A stretch of DNA of 64,000 bases. It comes from Pseudomonadota bacterium (GTDB lineage Bacteria; Pseudomonadota; Alphaproteobacteria; Acetobacterales; Acetobacteraceae). Each line of letters opens with the position of its first letter. Position 1 is the stretch's first letter. The DNA lies in contig JAFEFW010000617.1 in NCBI GenBank assembly GCA_018240405.1, forward strand, positions 1 through 64,000, read 5' to 3'. The notes under the pieces were generated by a model. That model searched no databases. It was given only the letters and a program-made list of their open reading frames with translations, and was not told the origin of the DNA. The translations under genes and the position numbers were made by a program. Of this stretch, positions 39,574 to 49,406 are shown in pieces.

Positions 39574-39825
39574 TTACCTGCGATTCGGCGGAGCCGCAGG
39601 GCGCCACGACGCACCCGCGTCCTTTCGCGCTGTATAGGACGAACATTCAGGGTTACGCAGAAGGCGGTCCACACGCATCAGGAGCGCCTGGCTTTCAAGA
39701 ATCAAGCCTGTCGTTGACGCAACAAGCGCGTCATTTTCCGAAATTATCCCTCGGACCTGACCGACATAGGCATTCTGGGCGTGTCCTGTCGGTCGGAAAG
39801 AGTTCTTGTTGTGCATGAACGGCAT
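39574..39825 (-). CDS. Small hypothetical protein
   Basis: An 83-residue frame from the ATG at 39825, which is preceded by GGGAG at ideal spacing. It begins MPFMHNKNSFRPTGHAQNAY and continues with a helical segment (LVASTTGLILESQALLMRVD); the tail is basic. No family was recognised. The ribosome binding site is the main reason to believe it. It is leftward, like the membrane protein 280 bp upstream, but the spacing argues against an operon. Confidence 0.4.
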   Translation of the reverse strand: MPFMHNKNSFRPTGHAQNAYVGQVRGIISENDALVASTTGLILESQALLMRVDRLLRNPECSSYTARKDAGASWRPAAPPNRR

Positions 39826-40108
39826 TGCGAGCTCCCGCTGAATATGGGCGGGAGCACTGGCCGCTCTCAGCCGCTGACGCCCAGGGATCGGCCCTCTGCC
39901 AGCGATCTGATATAGTAGGGGAGTGACCTGCACCGGCGCAACACCGCCTCCTGAAAGGCCAAGCCGTCGCCATTCCGCGCCTCGGCGCTGAGTTACTGGA
40001 GCCGCCGTCTTGCCGGATGGTACAAGCACAAATGAGAGTATCTTCCCGCCGGTGCATGCGCGCAGCGTCCTGACACGCGGGAACAGGCGTCGCGGACCAC
40101 CCCTGCGA

Positions 40109-40588
40109 TCACCAGCGTCCTGATCGGCGCACCGTCCCAGCGACCAGGCACAGAAAGGCTGCGGCGGTCAGCGCCGCACTTGCTGCGTGGGAGAACTCCC
40201 ACTGCCAGCGAGCCGAGTCGAACATTGCCGGCATCACCGTCCAGTTCCGCGTTTCAACGTTCATCGGGTAGGTGAACATCCAGAACACAATCTGCGTCGC
40301 GGCCAGGCACAAGAACGCTGCAAACGACAGCCCCCTGTCCACCCCGTCCCGCCACGCCAGCGCCGCCTGCACCAGCGTGATCAGCAACGCCGCGGCGATG
40401 AAGACCCCGAACAGCGCCCAGCCCGCGTAAATCTGCTGCACGATCATGTACTGATCCGGCGGTAGCGCGAGCTTAGCCGCGAGTTCCGCCACGTGCGCGC
40501 CGACCGGCACAAGATAGAGCGCCACGCTGATCAGCGCTGCCGCCCGCAGCACCCGTCCGGCCGCCGTTCCTGCCAGCCTTCCTGCCAT
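40109..40588 (-). CDS. Four-helix integral membrane protein, function unknown
   Basis: I prefer the ATG at 40588 (MAGRLAGTAAGRVLRAAALI; 159 residues); a GTG at 40675 would add a low-complexity leader. Four hydrophobic helices are visible, around 14-34, 56-80, 91-111 and 134-155. The segment MFTYPMNVETRNWTVMP between helices three and four, then QWEFSHAASAALTAAAF, recurs in small uncharacterised membrane proteins (DUF1772-like in appearance), but I cannot name the family with confidence. No operon partner. Confidence 0.6.
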   Translation of the reverse strand: MAGRLAGTAAGRVLRAAALISVALYLVPVGAHVAELAAKLALPPDQYMIVQQIYAGWALFGVFIAAALLITLVQAALAWRDGVDRGLSFAAFLCLAATQIVFWMFTYPMNVETRNWTVMPAMFDSARWQWEFSHAASAALTAAAFLCLVAGTVRRSGRW

Positions 40589-41255
40589 GCCGCCGAAAAC
40601 GCCGCTACCGCTGAACCGTTTCGCCGCCACGGCACGTGCTCCGGCAGACGCTTGCTGCTGTGACCTGGGAGACACGCATGACCAATGCCATGGCCCTCAC
40701 GGCGCAAGAGTTGAGGCGCGAAGCGCAGTGGCAGCTTTCCCCAGACGAACGGCTCCCAATAGGATCGTTTACGCCTGACGCCGATACGCTGGACGCGGCG
40801 CGCACCGCCGGGTGGCACGACCGGACCCAGCATCGCAGCCTGCCACCCAGTTGCTGCCGACATCCGGCCGTGGAAGCCGCATCCGGCCGGCCGGCCGCAG
40901 GGTGCGTGCCTGGCGACGGCCCATGTCCGTAGAGACCTGATCCCACGCGACGGCTTCGTGCTGGAAGCGGGAGTGATCTGCACCGGCCGCTGTTGTCGAT
41001 CGGCGGGATCGGACGAACCTGTCCAGCGGCGCCGCGTTCACCACACAGCGCACTGTCGATGTCACGACGTTCGTCGGGCTGGAGCCAACGCCGCGTCCAG
41101 TAGGCACATGGCGCCTTTCCCCACGTCGTGACTGCCAGTGCAAGGCTGCAGCGGGCACAGCCTCGCCGGTTGCTCAGACAACCCCTTGCGCGGCAGTAGA
41201 CGCTATGCTCATACATATATAGCGACGCCACCGGCCATAGCAGAGGACTGCAGGA
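40589..41255. other. 667-bp intergenic region, nothing firm
   Basis: A rightward frame starting at 40678 (ATG, GGGAG upstream) to 40932 has a reasonable first 40 codons (ALTAQELRREAQWQLSPDER), then degenerates into Pro/Arg/Cys-rich sequence, so it may be a decayed small gene. The last 40 bp before the dehydrogenase are A+T-rich and probably hold its promoter. Nothing else is supported. Confidence 0.35.
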
Positions 41256-42689
41256 ATGTATCAGGATGTAGCATTATTTATCGACGGCGCCTGGACCGCA
41301 GCCAGCGGCAATCGGACCATTGACGTGGTCAACCCCGCGACCGGTGAAGCCATCGGCAAGGTGGCGCACGCCGACCGCGGTGACCTCGACAGAGCGCTGG
41401 AGGCGGCGGATCGCGGCTTCCGCCAGTGGCGGAAGGTATCGGCGTTCGACCGCTCGAAGCTCATGCGTAAGGCTGCCGACATCCTGCGCAGCCGCGCCGA
41501 CGCGATCGCCACGCTGCTGACAATGGAGCAGGGCAAGCCGCTGGTCGAGGCAAAGGGCGAGGTCCTGGCCGGCGCCGACGTCATCGACTGGTTCGCCGAG
41601 GAAGCGCGCCGCGCCTACGGCCGCGTTATCCCGGCACGCGCCGAGGGCGTCTACCAGCTCGTCGTTAAGGAGCCTGTCGGTCCGGTTGCCGCCTTCACGC
41701 CCTGGAACTTCCCGATCAACCAGGTGGTGCGCAAGCTGTCAGCGGCGCTGGCGGCCGGCTGCTCGATCATCGTGAAAGCGCCGGAGGAGACACCCGCATC
41801 TCCGGCCGAACTGATCAGAGCTTTCGCGGACGCCGGCGTGCCGGCAGGCGTGATCAACCTTGTCTACGGCGTGCCGGCGGAGATTTCCGAGTACCTGATC
41901 CCGCACCCCGTGATCCGCAAGATGTCGTTCACCGGCTCGACCGCTGTCGGCAAGCAACTGGCCGCCATCGCCGGCGCGCATATGAAGCGCGTGACAATGG
42001 AACTCGGCGGTCATGCACCGGCCATCGTGTTTGACGACGCCGACGTGGCGCAGGCTTCGAAGCTGCTCGCCGGCTTCAAGTATCGCAATGCCGGCCAGGT
42101 CTGCATCTCGCCGACGCGCATGCTGGTGCAGGAGAAGGTCTATGATCAGTTCGTCGAGGGCTTCCTGGAGCAGACGAAGCGAGTGAAAGTCGGTGACGGG
42201 CTGGAGTCCGGCACGTCAATGGGCCCACTGGCCAACACACGCCGCATCGCCGCCATGGAGGGCTTCATCGGCGACGCCCAGCAGAAGGGCGCCAGGATTC
42301 AGACCGGCGGCAACCGTATCGGCAACAAGGGCAACTTCTTCGAGCCGACGGTGCTGACGGACGTACCCATGGATGCGCGTGTGATGCACGAGGAACCGTT
42401 CGGCCCGCTGGCGATCATCTCCCGCTTCAGCGGGTTCGACGACGTGGTCGCCGAGGCAAATCGGCTTCCCTACGGCCTGGCGTCCTATGCCTTCACCCGC
42501 TCCGCGAAGACGGCGAACGCCATCGCCAATCAGGTGGAGGCCGGCATGATGACGATCAACCACATCGGACTGGCGCTGCCCGAGGTCCCCTTCGGCGGCG
42601 TTAAGGATTCCGGCTATGGGTCCGAGGGCGGGTCGGAGGCGATCGAGGCCTATCTGAATACAAAGTTCGTTACTCAGGCCGGGTTGTAG
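41256..42689 (+). CDS. NAD(P)-dependent aldehyde dehydrogenase, succinate-semialdehyde type
   Basis: A 477-residue ALDH-fold enzyme. The catalytic Cys283 is in [11 protein letters not shown] and the general base Glu249 in TMELGGHAP. The cofactor loop is FTGSTAVGK and the oxyanion Asn lies in TPWNFPINQ. Overall it is closest to GabD-type succinate semialdehyde dehydrogenases ([17 protein letters not shown]), but the family is broad and related 2,5-dioxovalerate or vanillin-type enzymes look similar. No gabT or transporter is adjacent. Confidence 0.85.
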   Translation: MYQDVALFIDGAWTAASGNRTIDVVNPATGEAIGKVAHADRGDLDRALEAADRGFRQWRKVSAFDRSKLMRKAADILRSRADAIATLLTMEQGKPLVEAKGEVLAGADVIDWFAEEARRAYGRVIPARAEGVYQLVVKEPVGPVAAFTPWNFPINQVVRKLSAALAAGCSIIVKAPEETPASPAELIRAFADAGVPAGVINLVYGVPAEISEYLIPHPVIRKMSFTGSTAVGKQLAAIAGAHMKRVTMELGGHAPAIVFDDADVAQASKLLAGFKYRNAGQVCISPTRMLVQEKVYDQFVEGFLEQTKRVKVGDGLESGTSMGPLANTRRIAAMEGFIGDAQQKGARIQTGGNRIGNKGNFFEPTVLTDVPMDARVMHEEPFGPLAIISRFSGFDDVVAEANRLPYGLASYAFTRSAKTANAIANQVEAGMMTINHIGLALPEVPFGGVKDSGYGSEGGSEAIEAYLNTKFVTQAGL

Positions 42690-42730
42690 CCACCTTCCGC
42701 TGCTCCCTCCGCGCCGTGGCCTCCGAGGCG

Positions 42731-42768
42731 CGGACCATCGAAGGCAACGTGCCGCTTTTGATGGTCCG
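42731..42768. repeat. Stem-loop downstream of the aldehyde dehydrogenase gene
   Basis: CGGACCATC (42731-42739) is perfectly complementary to GATGGTCCG (42760-42768), and the loop contains a smaller GGC/GCC hairpin. There is no T run, so it may be a processing or weak terminator structure. Confidence 0.4.
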
Positions 42769-42947
42769 GGCTGACGCTATATCATGGCCGCGGAGGGTCA
42801 GGTGCGACGGCCCGGCCGCACAAGAAGTCGTTGCCGATCGGTGAATTTGGCCACCCGAAGTACGGCTCGGGGAAATCGGGAGACGGTCACGCGCTACGAT
42901 CGATGAACGGCCGCCTTGAACCGGCTGGCTTGCTATCGCACCGGCGC

Positions 42948-43904
42948 TTATGCGGCCGGTTCGCGCCCCATCGCCAGGAATTTCTCCCGCCGCCGGGCGC
43001 GTAGTGTAACCGGATCCACACCACTCAGCGCCGCCAGTGCCGCCTGCACCGCCTCGTCCACCGCCTTCAGCGTCGCCGCTTTATCGCGTTGCGCGCCGCC
43101 AAGCGGTTCGGGAATGACCTGGTCGACGAGCTTCAACTTGACCAGGTCCTCGGCGGTCAGCTTCAGTGCCTCGGCAGCCACCGGCGCTTGCGCCGCGTCA
43201 CGCCACAGGATCGACGCGCACCCCTCGGGCGAAATCACCGAATAGATCGCGTATTCCAACATCAGGACATGATCGCCGGTCGCCAGTGCGATGGCGCCGC
43301 CCGAACCTCCCTCACCAATGATGGTGGCCACCAGCGGCACAGGTGCTTCCAGGCAGGCTTCGATCGAGCGCGCGATCGCCTCGGCCTGCCCGCGCGCTTC
43401 GGCGTCGATGCCGGGAAACGCGCCGGAGGTGTCGACAAAAGTCAGAATCGGCAGGTTGAACCGACCAGCCAGTTCCATGAGCCGGCGCGCCTTCCGGTAG
43501 CCTTCGGGCCGAGCCATGCCGAAATTGTGGCGGACGCGACTTTCGGTATCAGAGCCTTTCTCAGTGCCGATCACCACGACGGACCGGCCGTGGAAGCGGC
43601 CCAGGCCACCCAGGACGGCGGCGTCATCGGCGAAAGCGCGGTCGCCGGCGAGCGGCGTGAATTCGGTGATCAGCCCACTGATGTAATCACAGGCCTTCGG
43701 CCGGTCCGGGTGACGAGCAACCTGGGTTTTCTGCCACGGCGTCAGCTTGCTGTACAGAGTGCGAAGCTGCTTGTCGGCAACGGCTGTCAGGCGGGCGATT
43801 TCGTCGGCGATGTTGAGCCCTTCCGGCTCCGACATCCGCCGGAGTTCCTCGATCTTGCCTTCCAGTTCCGCGATTGGTTTTTCGAAGTCGAGGAAGTGTC
43901 GCAT
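42948..43904 (-). CDS. accA: Acetyl-CoA carboxylase carboxyltransferase subunit alpha
   Basis: Transfers carboxyl from biotin to acetyl-CoA at the start of fatty acid synthesis, together with AccD (not in this window). The 318 residues begin [20 protein letters not shown] and include [20 protein letters not shown], the oxyanion-hole region [20 protein letters not shown] and [14 protein letters not shown], all family signatures. Length is normal. It is divergent from the mntH remnant to its right and stands alone. Confidence 0.97.
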   Translation of the reverse strand: MRHFLDFEKPIAELEGKIEELRRMSEPEGLNIADEIARLTAVADKQLRTLYSKLTPWQKTQVARHPDRPKACDYISGLITEFTPLAGDRAFADDAAVLGGLGRFHGRSVVVIGTEKGSDTESRVRHNFGMARPEGYRKARRLMELAGRFNLPILTFVDTSGAFPGIDAEARGQAEAIARSIEACLEAPVPLVATIIGEGGSGGAIALATGDHVLMLEYAIYSVISPEGCASILWRDAAQAPVAAEALKLTAEDLVKLKLVDQVIPEPLGGAQRDKAATLKAVDEAVQAALAALSGVDPVTLRARRREKFLAMGREPAA

Positions 43905-43969
43905 GGGGCGCGGTGTCTACCACACTTCACGGTCCAGGGAAGTGCGGCCGTGTCCGCGCGCCTGGAGAA

Positions 43970-44363
43970 GAGGGACAGCGCCGCGTGTTGCGCAACTCGA
44001 ACATTGTGATCGCGCTAGGCATCGCCGGCCTCATTAGTATCGCCATGATTGCGATAGCGGCCACCATGTTCCATCTGGGACACGCAGATGTCGCCCCGCC
44101 TGACGACGCTAGCGCCAAGCTTGATCATCGCCGGGTCCCGACCGAGGTGATGGTGATTAGCCAGGTCGTCCTCAGCCTGGTGCTGCCGGCCAACGATTTC
44201 CCTGCTGCTGCTGATCCGCCGCGCCGATATGCGAGGCCAGTTCGCCATCGTGCGTACGACACAGGTGGTGGTGGGCATCGCCGCGGTGATCGTGCCCAGC
44301 CTGAAGGTTAATCTGCTCTTGCAAACCGCCGGATTTTCCCCCGACCTGTTCCTCGGGAACTGA
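43970..44363 (+). pseudogene. Degenerate Nramp-type manganese transporter (mntH remnant)
   Basis: Two pieces of an Nramp protein in different frames. The first frame (from about 43970) reads QRRVLRNSNIVIALGIAGLI, then AMIAIAATMFHLGHADVA, the Nramp segment around helices 7-8. It jumps directly to ISQVVLSLVLP, missing some 60 residues including a helix. The second frame (about 44196 to the TGA at 44361) continues ISLLLLIRRADMRGQ and VVVGIAAVIVPSLKVNLLLQ, the last helices. There is no start region. An internal deletion and a frameshift make it non-functional. The intact mntR-like gene follows 17 bp later. Confidence 0.8.
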
Positions 44364-44380
44364 TCGATACCGTTGGGAAT

Positions 44381-44836
44381 ATGGCGGACACACCGATTCG
44401 CCCTGCTGCGCCGGGCGCGCTGCCGGCTGAACCGACTCAGGCCAGCCGCTTCGGCAAGGCGCGCGTCGCTCAGTCAGGGGCATTGCTGGAGGACTATGTC
44501 GAGCTGATCTCCGATTTGCTGAGCGATGGCGGTGAGGCGCGGCCAACCGACATCGCCCGCCGCCTGGGCGTTTCGCACGCGACTGCGATCAAGACTATCG
44601 GCCGGCTGAAGCGCGAGGGTCTGGCGGTGGCAAAGCCCTACCGCGGCGTTTTTCTCACTGAGGCCGGCGAAATCCTTGCCGCTCGGGTACGCGCCCGGCA
44701 CCGTGTGGTGGTGGACCTGCTGCTGGCCGTGGGGGTACCGCTGGAAGCAGCCGAGTCCGACGCCGAAGGGATCGAGCACCATGTGTCGGATGCAACACTG
44801 GCAGCATTCGCGGCATTTCTGAAGCAGGCGAGATAG
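44381..44836 (+). CDS. MntR-like manganese-responsive regulator
   Basis: A 151-residue DtxR/MntR-family protein. A disordered Pro/Ala N-terminus is followed by a winged helix (DYVELISDLLSDGGEARPTD, then RLGVSHATAIKTIGRLKREG) and a helical dimer domain with RARHRVVVDLLLAVGVP and DAEGIEHHVSDATL, where His and Glu residues bind metal in this family. It would repress manganese import when Mn is plentiful. Its usual neighbour mntH is reduced to a remnant just upstream, so it may control a distant importer or be in decay itself, though its own frame is intact. Confidence 0.85.
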   Translation: MADTPIRPAAPGALPAEPTQASRFGKARVAQSGALLEDYVELISDLLSDGGEARPTDIARRLGVSHATAIKTIGRLKREGLAVAKPYRGVFLTEAGEILAARVRARHRVVVDLLLAVGVPLEAAESDAEGIEHHVSDATLAAFAAFLKQAR

Positions 44837-45009
44837 AGCGGCTGTGCCGCTCGCATCACCGCCACAAGCTGGAGCCATGGCGCAAACAGAGGCCAGGCAG
44901 CTTGCCGGATTTGGTGACGTCCTGCGCCAGGCGTCACTCCACCAAATCGTCATCCCCGCCGAAGCCTGCCCTCGGTTTTGTTCCCAGGGTGCGGCTTCGA
45001 CACATCGGG

Positions 45010-47472
45010 TCACCGCAGCATTGCCCCCGTCGCCTTCGCCACCGCGGCGACAACCTTCTGGCTGGCCGCCTCGATCTCAGCATCGGTCAGCGTGCGTTCG
45101 CGCGGTTGGAAAGTAACCTCGATGGCGAGCGACTTCTTGCCCTCGGCCATCTTCTCGCCCTCGTAGACGTCGAACAACGACACCGCCGTGATCAGCGTGC
45201 GCTCAGCCCCACGTGCCGCGCGAATAACGGCATCAGCGGCGACACCACTGTCCACCACGAAGGCGAAGTCGCGCCGCAGCGGCTGGAACGCCGGCAGGTC
45301 GGGCGCACCCTTTTTCCGCCGCTTCGGATCGGCGACGGCATCGAGGTTCAATTCGAACGCGACCATCGGCGCCGGCAGATCGAGCGCCGCCAGCAGCCGT
45401 GGATGCAGTTCGCCGAACCAGCCCAGCGTCTGCTTGGGTCCCTGGCGCACCGTGGCGGAGCGACCGGGGTGCAGGAAGGACGGCGCGTCCGCCGTCACCA
45501 TCAGCGCGTCCATCGGGACGCCAATGGCGGCGAGCATGGCCCACAGATCCGCCTTCACGTCCATTGCGTCGAACGGCCGCGACGGCGCCAGCCAACTCCG
45601 CGGCGTCGAACCGGCGCGCAGACCAGCGGCGACCAGTCTCTGCCCATCCGGCGCGTCGACGGCAAAGGCCGGACCGATCTCGAACAGCGCTACGTCGCCA
45701 TAGCCGCGGGCGGCGTTGCGCTTCGCCGACAGTGCCAGCGTCGCCACCGGCGTCGGCCGCAACTGATCGAGGTCCGCGGCGATCGGGTTGGTCAGCCGCA
45801 GTGCATCGGGCACGGCGCCGAAATGCGCCGCTTCATCGCGCGCCATGAAGCTGAAGGTCACACACTCCACCAGCCCGGCCGCGGCCAAGGTGCGCCGCGC
45901 CACCGCCGTCCGCTGCTGCCGCGGCGTCAGCGTCGCCGGTGGCACCGGGCCAGAGCGGGGCAGTGACACCGGCGGCACCGCATCGAGGCCACGCAAGCGC
46001 AGCACTTCCTCGATCAGGTCGTTCTCGCCCTCGACCGCGGCACAACCGTCCGCTGCCTTCGCTGCCTTGGCCCTGTCCAGCGTGGCCGGTTGATCCAGCA
46101 GGATCGGTGCTGCCACATCGTTGCGCCAGGACGGCACCGACACGGTGACCTTCTCCGCGTCGCGGTGGCGGATGGCAAAGCCGAGGCGCTCAAGCGATAG
46201 AGCCGCGTCGTCGGCACCGATATCAGACCCGCCAAAGTCGCGGATGCGGGCATAGCGCATCGTTGCCTCCCGCTGCCACTTCGGTTCGGCGCCGGCGGCC
46301 GTCACAGTGCCTGGTTCGCCACCGCACAAATCAAGAATCAGCGCCGTCGCTGCCTCGACCGCCGCCGGCATCAACGCCGGGTCCAGCCCGCGTTCAAACC
46401 GCTGGCGGGCATCCGAAATGATCTGGTGGCGTCGTCCGGTCAGGGCGATGCGCACCGGATCGAACAGCGCGCATTCGATGAACACCTCGGTCGTGCCCTC
46501 ATCGCAGCCCGTCGGCTCGCCGCCGATCACGCCGGCGATCGACTGGACGCCAGCGTCGTCACAGATCGCGCAGTCCTCCGGCGACAGCACGTAGTCCTTG
46601 CCGTTCAACGCCCGCATCGTCTCGCCGGCGCCGCGGCGCAGCGTCAGCACGCTGCCTTTCAGCTTGGCCACATCGAACACGTGCAGCGGGCGGCCGAGGT
46701 CGAAGGTGAAGAAATTCGTCACATCGACCAGCGCATTGATCGGCCGCAGCCCGATCGACGTCAGCCGATCCTGCAGCCATTTCGGGCTCGGCGAATTCTT
46801 CACGCCCCGGACGGTACGGCCGATGATCCACGGACACGCTTCGGGGAAATCGATCCGCCAGGTCGGGCCGCCGTCGAATTTCGGCGGGATGACCTCCGGC
46901 GCGAACGGCTTCAACGTGCCGATGCCGGCGGCTGCCAGATCCCGCGCGATGCCACGGACCGAGAAGCAGTCGCCGCGGTTTGGCGTCACGCTGACCTCGA
47001 TCACCGGGTCATCCATTCCGGAATAGACCGCGTAGGACTGTCCCACCGGCGCACTCGCCGGCAGTTCGATAATGCCCGAATGGTCCTCGCCCAACCCCAT
47101 CTCGCGCGGCGACAGCAACATACCGGCGCTCTGCACGCCGCGAATCTCGCCCACCTTCAGCGTCATGTCGGTGCCGGGGATGTAGCTGCCGGGCGGCGCG
47201 AACACCGCCTTGATGCCGGACCGCGCGTTCGGCGCGCCGCAGACGACGGAGACGATGCCGGAGCCGGTGTCGACCTTGCAGGCGCGGAGCCGGTCGGCGT
47301 TCGGGTGCGGCAGTGCCTCAACGACATGCGCCACAACGAACGACGCCAGCGGCGCGCCGCGGTCCTCTACGCCTTCCAGTTCCAGCCCGATCTGCGTCAG
47401 CGTTTCAGTGATTGTGTCCAATGAGGCATCCGTGTCGAGATGCGTCTTCAGCCAGGAGAGGGTGAATTTCAT
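45010..47472 (-). CDS. pheT: Phenylalanyl-tRNA synthetase beta subunit
   Basis: An 820-residue protein, full length for the bacterial type. It has the N-terminal MKFTLSWLKTHLDT, the tRNA-binding OB domain (VVAHVVEALPHPNADRLRAC), the B3/B4 editing module (ITPNRGDC-like VTPNRGDCFSVRGIARD), the B5 domains, and the C-terminal anticodon-binding ferredoxin-like domain (RDFAFVVDSGVAADAVIRAA). The alpha2beta2 enzyme charges tRNA-Phe. It starts three bases after pheS ends. Confidence 0.97.
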   Translation of the reverse strand: MKFTLSWLKTHLDTDASLDTITETLTQIGLELEGVEDRGAPLASFVVAHVVEALPHPNADRLRACKVDTGSGIVSVVCGAPNARSGIKAVFAPPGSYIPGTDMTLKVGEIRGVQSAGMLLSPREMGLGEDHSGIIELPASAPVGQSYAVYSGMDDPVIEVSVTPNRGDCFSVRGIARDLAAAGIGTLKPFAPEVIPPKFDGGPTWRIDFPEACPWIIGRTVRGVKNSPSPKWLQDRLTSIGLRPINALVDVTNFFTFDLGRPLHVFDVAKLKGSVLTLRRGAGETMRALNGKDYVLSPEDCAICDDAGVQSIAGVIGGEPTGCDEGTTEVFIECALFDPVRIALTGRRHQIISDARQRFERGLDPALMPAAVEAATALILDLCGGEPGTVTAAGAEPKWQREATMRYARIRDFGGSDIGADDAALSLERLGFAIRHRDAEKVTVSVPSWRNDVAAPILLDQPATLDRAKAAKAADGCAAVEGENDLIEEVLRLRGLDAVPPVSLPRSGPVPPATLTPRQQRTAVARRTLAAAGLVECVTFSFMARDEAAHFGAVPDALRLTNPIAADLDQLRPTPVATLALSAKRNAARGYGDVALFEIGPAFAVDAPDGQRLVAAGLRAGSTPRSWLAPSRPFDAMDVKADLWAMLAAIGVPMDALMVTADAPSFLHPGRSATVRQGPKQTLGWFGELHPRLLAALDLPAPMVAFELNLDAVADPKRRKKGAPDLPAFQPLRRDFAFVVDSGVAADAVIRAARGAERTLITAVSLFDVYEGEKMAEGKKSLAIEVTFQPRERTLTDAEIEAASQKVVAAVAKATGAMLR

Positions 47473-47475
47473 CGC

Positions 47476-48543
47476 TCAAACCCCCTCATGCAGCATGGTC
47501 GGCGCCAGCGGGTTAAAGCCGTAATGGCGCAGCCAGCGGATGTCGGACTCGTAGAACGGGCGGAGGTCGGCCATGCCGTGCTTCAGCATGGTGATGCGCT
47601 CGACGCCCATGCCGAAGGCGAAGCCCTGCCACTCGCGCGGGTCAATACCGCAATTGGCGAGCACGCGGGGGTGAACCATGCCGCTGCCCAGGATCTCCAG
47701 CCAGTCGCCACCGCCGCCGAGTTCGCCGGTGCGGCGGTTCCAGCCGATATCCACCTCCATCGACGGTTCCGTGAACGGGAAATACGACGCCCGGAAGCGG
47801 ACCGGCAGATCGGAGATGGCGAAGAAGGTGCGCAGGAAGTCGATCAGGCAGCCCTTCAAGTGGCCCAGGGTGATGTTGCGGTCGATCACCAGCCCCTCGC
47901 ACTGGTGGAACATCGGCGAGTGCGTGGCGTCGTGATCGGCGCGATAGGTGCGGCCGGTGACGATGACGCGAATCGGCGGTTCCTGCGCCAGCATGGTGCG
48001 GATCTGGCCTGGCGAGGTGTGGGTACGCAGTACCGGCGGCGCCCCGCCGTCGCGCGGCGGCAGGTAGAACGTGTCGTGGTCGGCGCGGGCCGGGTGGTGC
48101 GAGGGGATATTCAGCGCGCCGAAATTGTACCAGTCGGACTCGACGTCCGGCCCGTCCACCACGGTGCAGCCCATGGCGCCAAAGATCGCTGCGATCTCCT
48201 CCATAGTGCGGGCAATCGGGTGGATCAGGCCGGCCTCGCGCAGGCGCGGCGGCAGTGTCGGGTCCATCCGTTCGGTGGCGACGCGGGCGTCCAGTTCGGC
48301 CGCCTCAAGCTGGGCCTTGCGTGCCTCGATCGCCGTTGTCAGCGCATCCTTCAGCCGGTTCAGCGCTGCCCCGCGTTCGCGCTTCTGCTCCGCGGGCACC
48401 TTGCCGAGGTCCTTCAGCATGCCGGTCAGCGTGCCGTTGCGGCCGAGCACGGCGATGCGTACGGCATCCCAGGCTCGCAGATCGGCCGCGGCGGCCAGGG
48501 CGGCGTCGGTCTCTGTCTTCAGCGCTTCAAGATCGTCGTTCAT
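47476..48543 (-). CDS. pheS: Phenylalanyl-tRNA synthetase alpha subunit
   Basis: The catalytic subunit, 355 residues from the ATG at 48543 (MNDDLEALKTE); an ATG six codons upstream is possible but would lie inside the leader hairpin region. It has an N-terminal coiled coil and class II motifs: HPARADHDTFYL, motif 2 region LRTHTSPGQIRTM and MFHQCEGLVIDRN, and motif 3 GFAFGMGVERITMLKHGM. It is fourth of the rpmI-rplT-pheS-pheT run. Confidence 0.97.
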   Translation of the reverse strand: MNDDLEALKTETDAALAAAADLRAWDAVRIAVLGRNGTLTGMLKDLGKVPAEQKRERGAALNRLKDALTTAIEARKAQLEAAELDARVATERMDPTLPPRLREAGLIHPIARTMEEIAAIFGAMGCTVVDGPDVESDWYNFGALNIPSHHPARADHDTFYLPPRDGGAPPVLRTHTSPGQIRTMLAQEPPIRVIVTGRTYRADHDATHSPMFHQCEGLVIDRNITLGHLKGCLIDFLRTFFAISDLPVRFRASYFPFTEPSMEVDIGWNRRTGELGGGGDWLEILGSGMVHPRVLANCGIDPREWQGFAFGMGVERITMLKHGMADLRPFYESDIRWLRHYGFNPLAPTMLHEGV

Positions 48544-48557
48544 GATGTCCCGCATAC

Positions 48558-48590
48558 GCAAAGGGCCGCCCCTGCAGAGGCGGCCCTTCG
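48558..48590 (-). promoter_or_regulatory. Leader hairpin between rplT and pheS
   Basis: AAGGGCCGCC and GGCGGCCCTT (48588-48579 and 48570-48561 read leftward) form a perfect 10-bp stem with an 8-nt loop and only TTT after it. It lies about 15 bases before the pheS start. It may be a partial terminator that lowers pheST output relative to the ribosomal genes, or an attenuator. Confidence 0.5.
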
Positions 48591-48623
48591 TTTAGATGTG
48601 GCAGTCGCTGGTGTTAACAGCAA

Positions 48624-48980
48624 TCAGCCGAGGGCAGCCTGCGCCTTCTGCACGATGGCGGCAAACGACTGCGGATCGTCATAGGCGATGGCGGCGAGAA
48701 CCTTGCGGTCCATCTCGATACCCGCCTTCTTCAGCCCGTCGATGAACTTGCTGTAGCTCAGGCCGTGCTCGCGCACTGCCGCGTTGATGCGCTGGATCCA
48801 CAGGCCACGGAACTCACGCTTCTTCACCCGGCGGTCGCGGTAGGCGTACTGCAGCGACTTCTCCAGGCGCTGCCGGGCGGCACGGATCGTCGTGCCGGTG
48901 CGGCCATAGAAGCCCTTCGACGCCTTCAGGACCTTCTTGTGCTTGGCGTGGGAGGTCGTACCCCGTTTGACGCGTGCCAT
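48624..48980 (-). CDS. rplT: 50S ribosomal protein L20
   Basis: A 118-residue, highly basic protein binding 23S rRNA early in assembly. It has the family opening [20 protein letters not shown] and the core [20 protein letters not shown], then [20 protein letters not shown]. Length is exact for the family. It starts 12 bases after rpmI ends. Confidence 0.98.
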   Translation of the reverse strand: MARVKRGTTSHAKHKKVLKASKGFYGRTGTTIRAARQRLEKSLQYAYRDRRVKKREFRGLWIQRINAAVREHGLSYSKFIDGLKKAGIEMDRKVLAAIAYDDPQSFAAIVQKAQAALG

Positions 48981-48992
48981 CTGCGATCCTCC

Positions 48993-49196
48993 TCAGGCGA
49001 TGCCGTAGGGCGCCCACTGCTTGACGGTCAGGCCGTCAGCATGGGTCAAGGTCTGGCTGCCGCGGTTCTGCCGCTTCATCTTTTGTGACCGGTTGATCAG
49101 TCCGTGACGCTTGTTGCCGGGGCCGGCAAGGACCTTGCCGGTCGCGGTGATCTTGAACCGCTTCTTGACCGACGACTTGGTCTTCATTTTGGGCAT
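48993..49196 (-). CDS. rpmI: 50S ribosomal protein L35
   Basis: A 67-residue basic protein. I chose the ATG at 49196 ([20 protein letters not shown]) because it matches the family start and has AGAAGGAGA just upstream; the longer open frame is non-coding leader. It contains [20 protein letters not shown]. infC, which precedes rpmI in many bacteria, is absent, as is common in alphaproteobacteria. Confidence 0.97.
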   Translation of the reverse strand: MPKMKTKSSVKKRFKITATGKVLAGPGNKRHGLINRSQKMKRQNRGSQTLTHADGLTVKQWAPYGIA

Positions 49197-49302
49197 TTTG
49201 GTCTCCTTCTGCTGGTGCCGGCCATCACGCGCCCTGATGGGCATAGGCCAGCGGTCGCGGCCGGGCATGCCCTTCCAGGCCCGGCGCGCAAACGAGAGCG
49301 GG

Positions 49303-49331
49303 CGTATAGCGGCGGCGGACCCTGTAGGCAA
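49303..49331 (-). promoter_or_regulatory. Sigma-70 promoter of rpmI-rplT-pheST
   Basis: Read leftward, TTGCCT (49331-49326), a 17-base spacer and TATACG (49308-49303). The start would be near 49296, leaving a leader of about 100 nt, long enough for the L20-mediated control known in other bacteria. Confidence 0.6.
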
Positions 49332-49406
49332 GCAGAGTTCGTGGTGATGCTGGGCAACCGCTTGAATGCCCGCGCCGGTCCTGATGATCTTCGCCGATCG
49401 TGGCCG

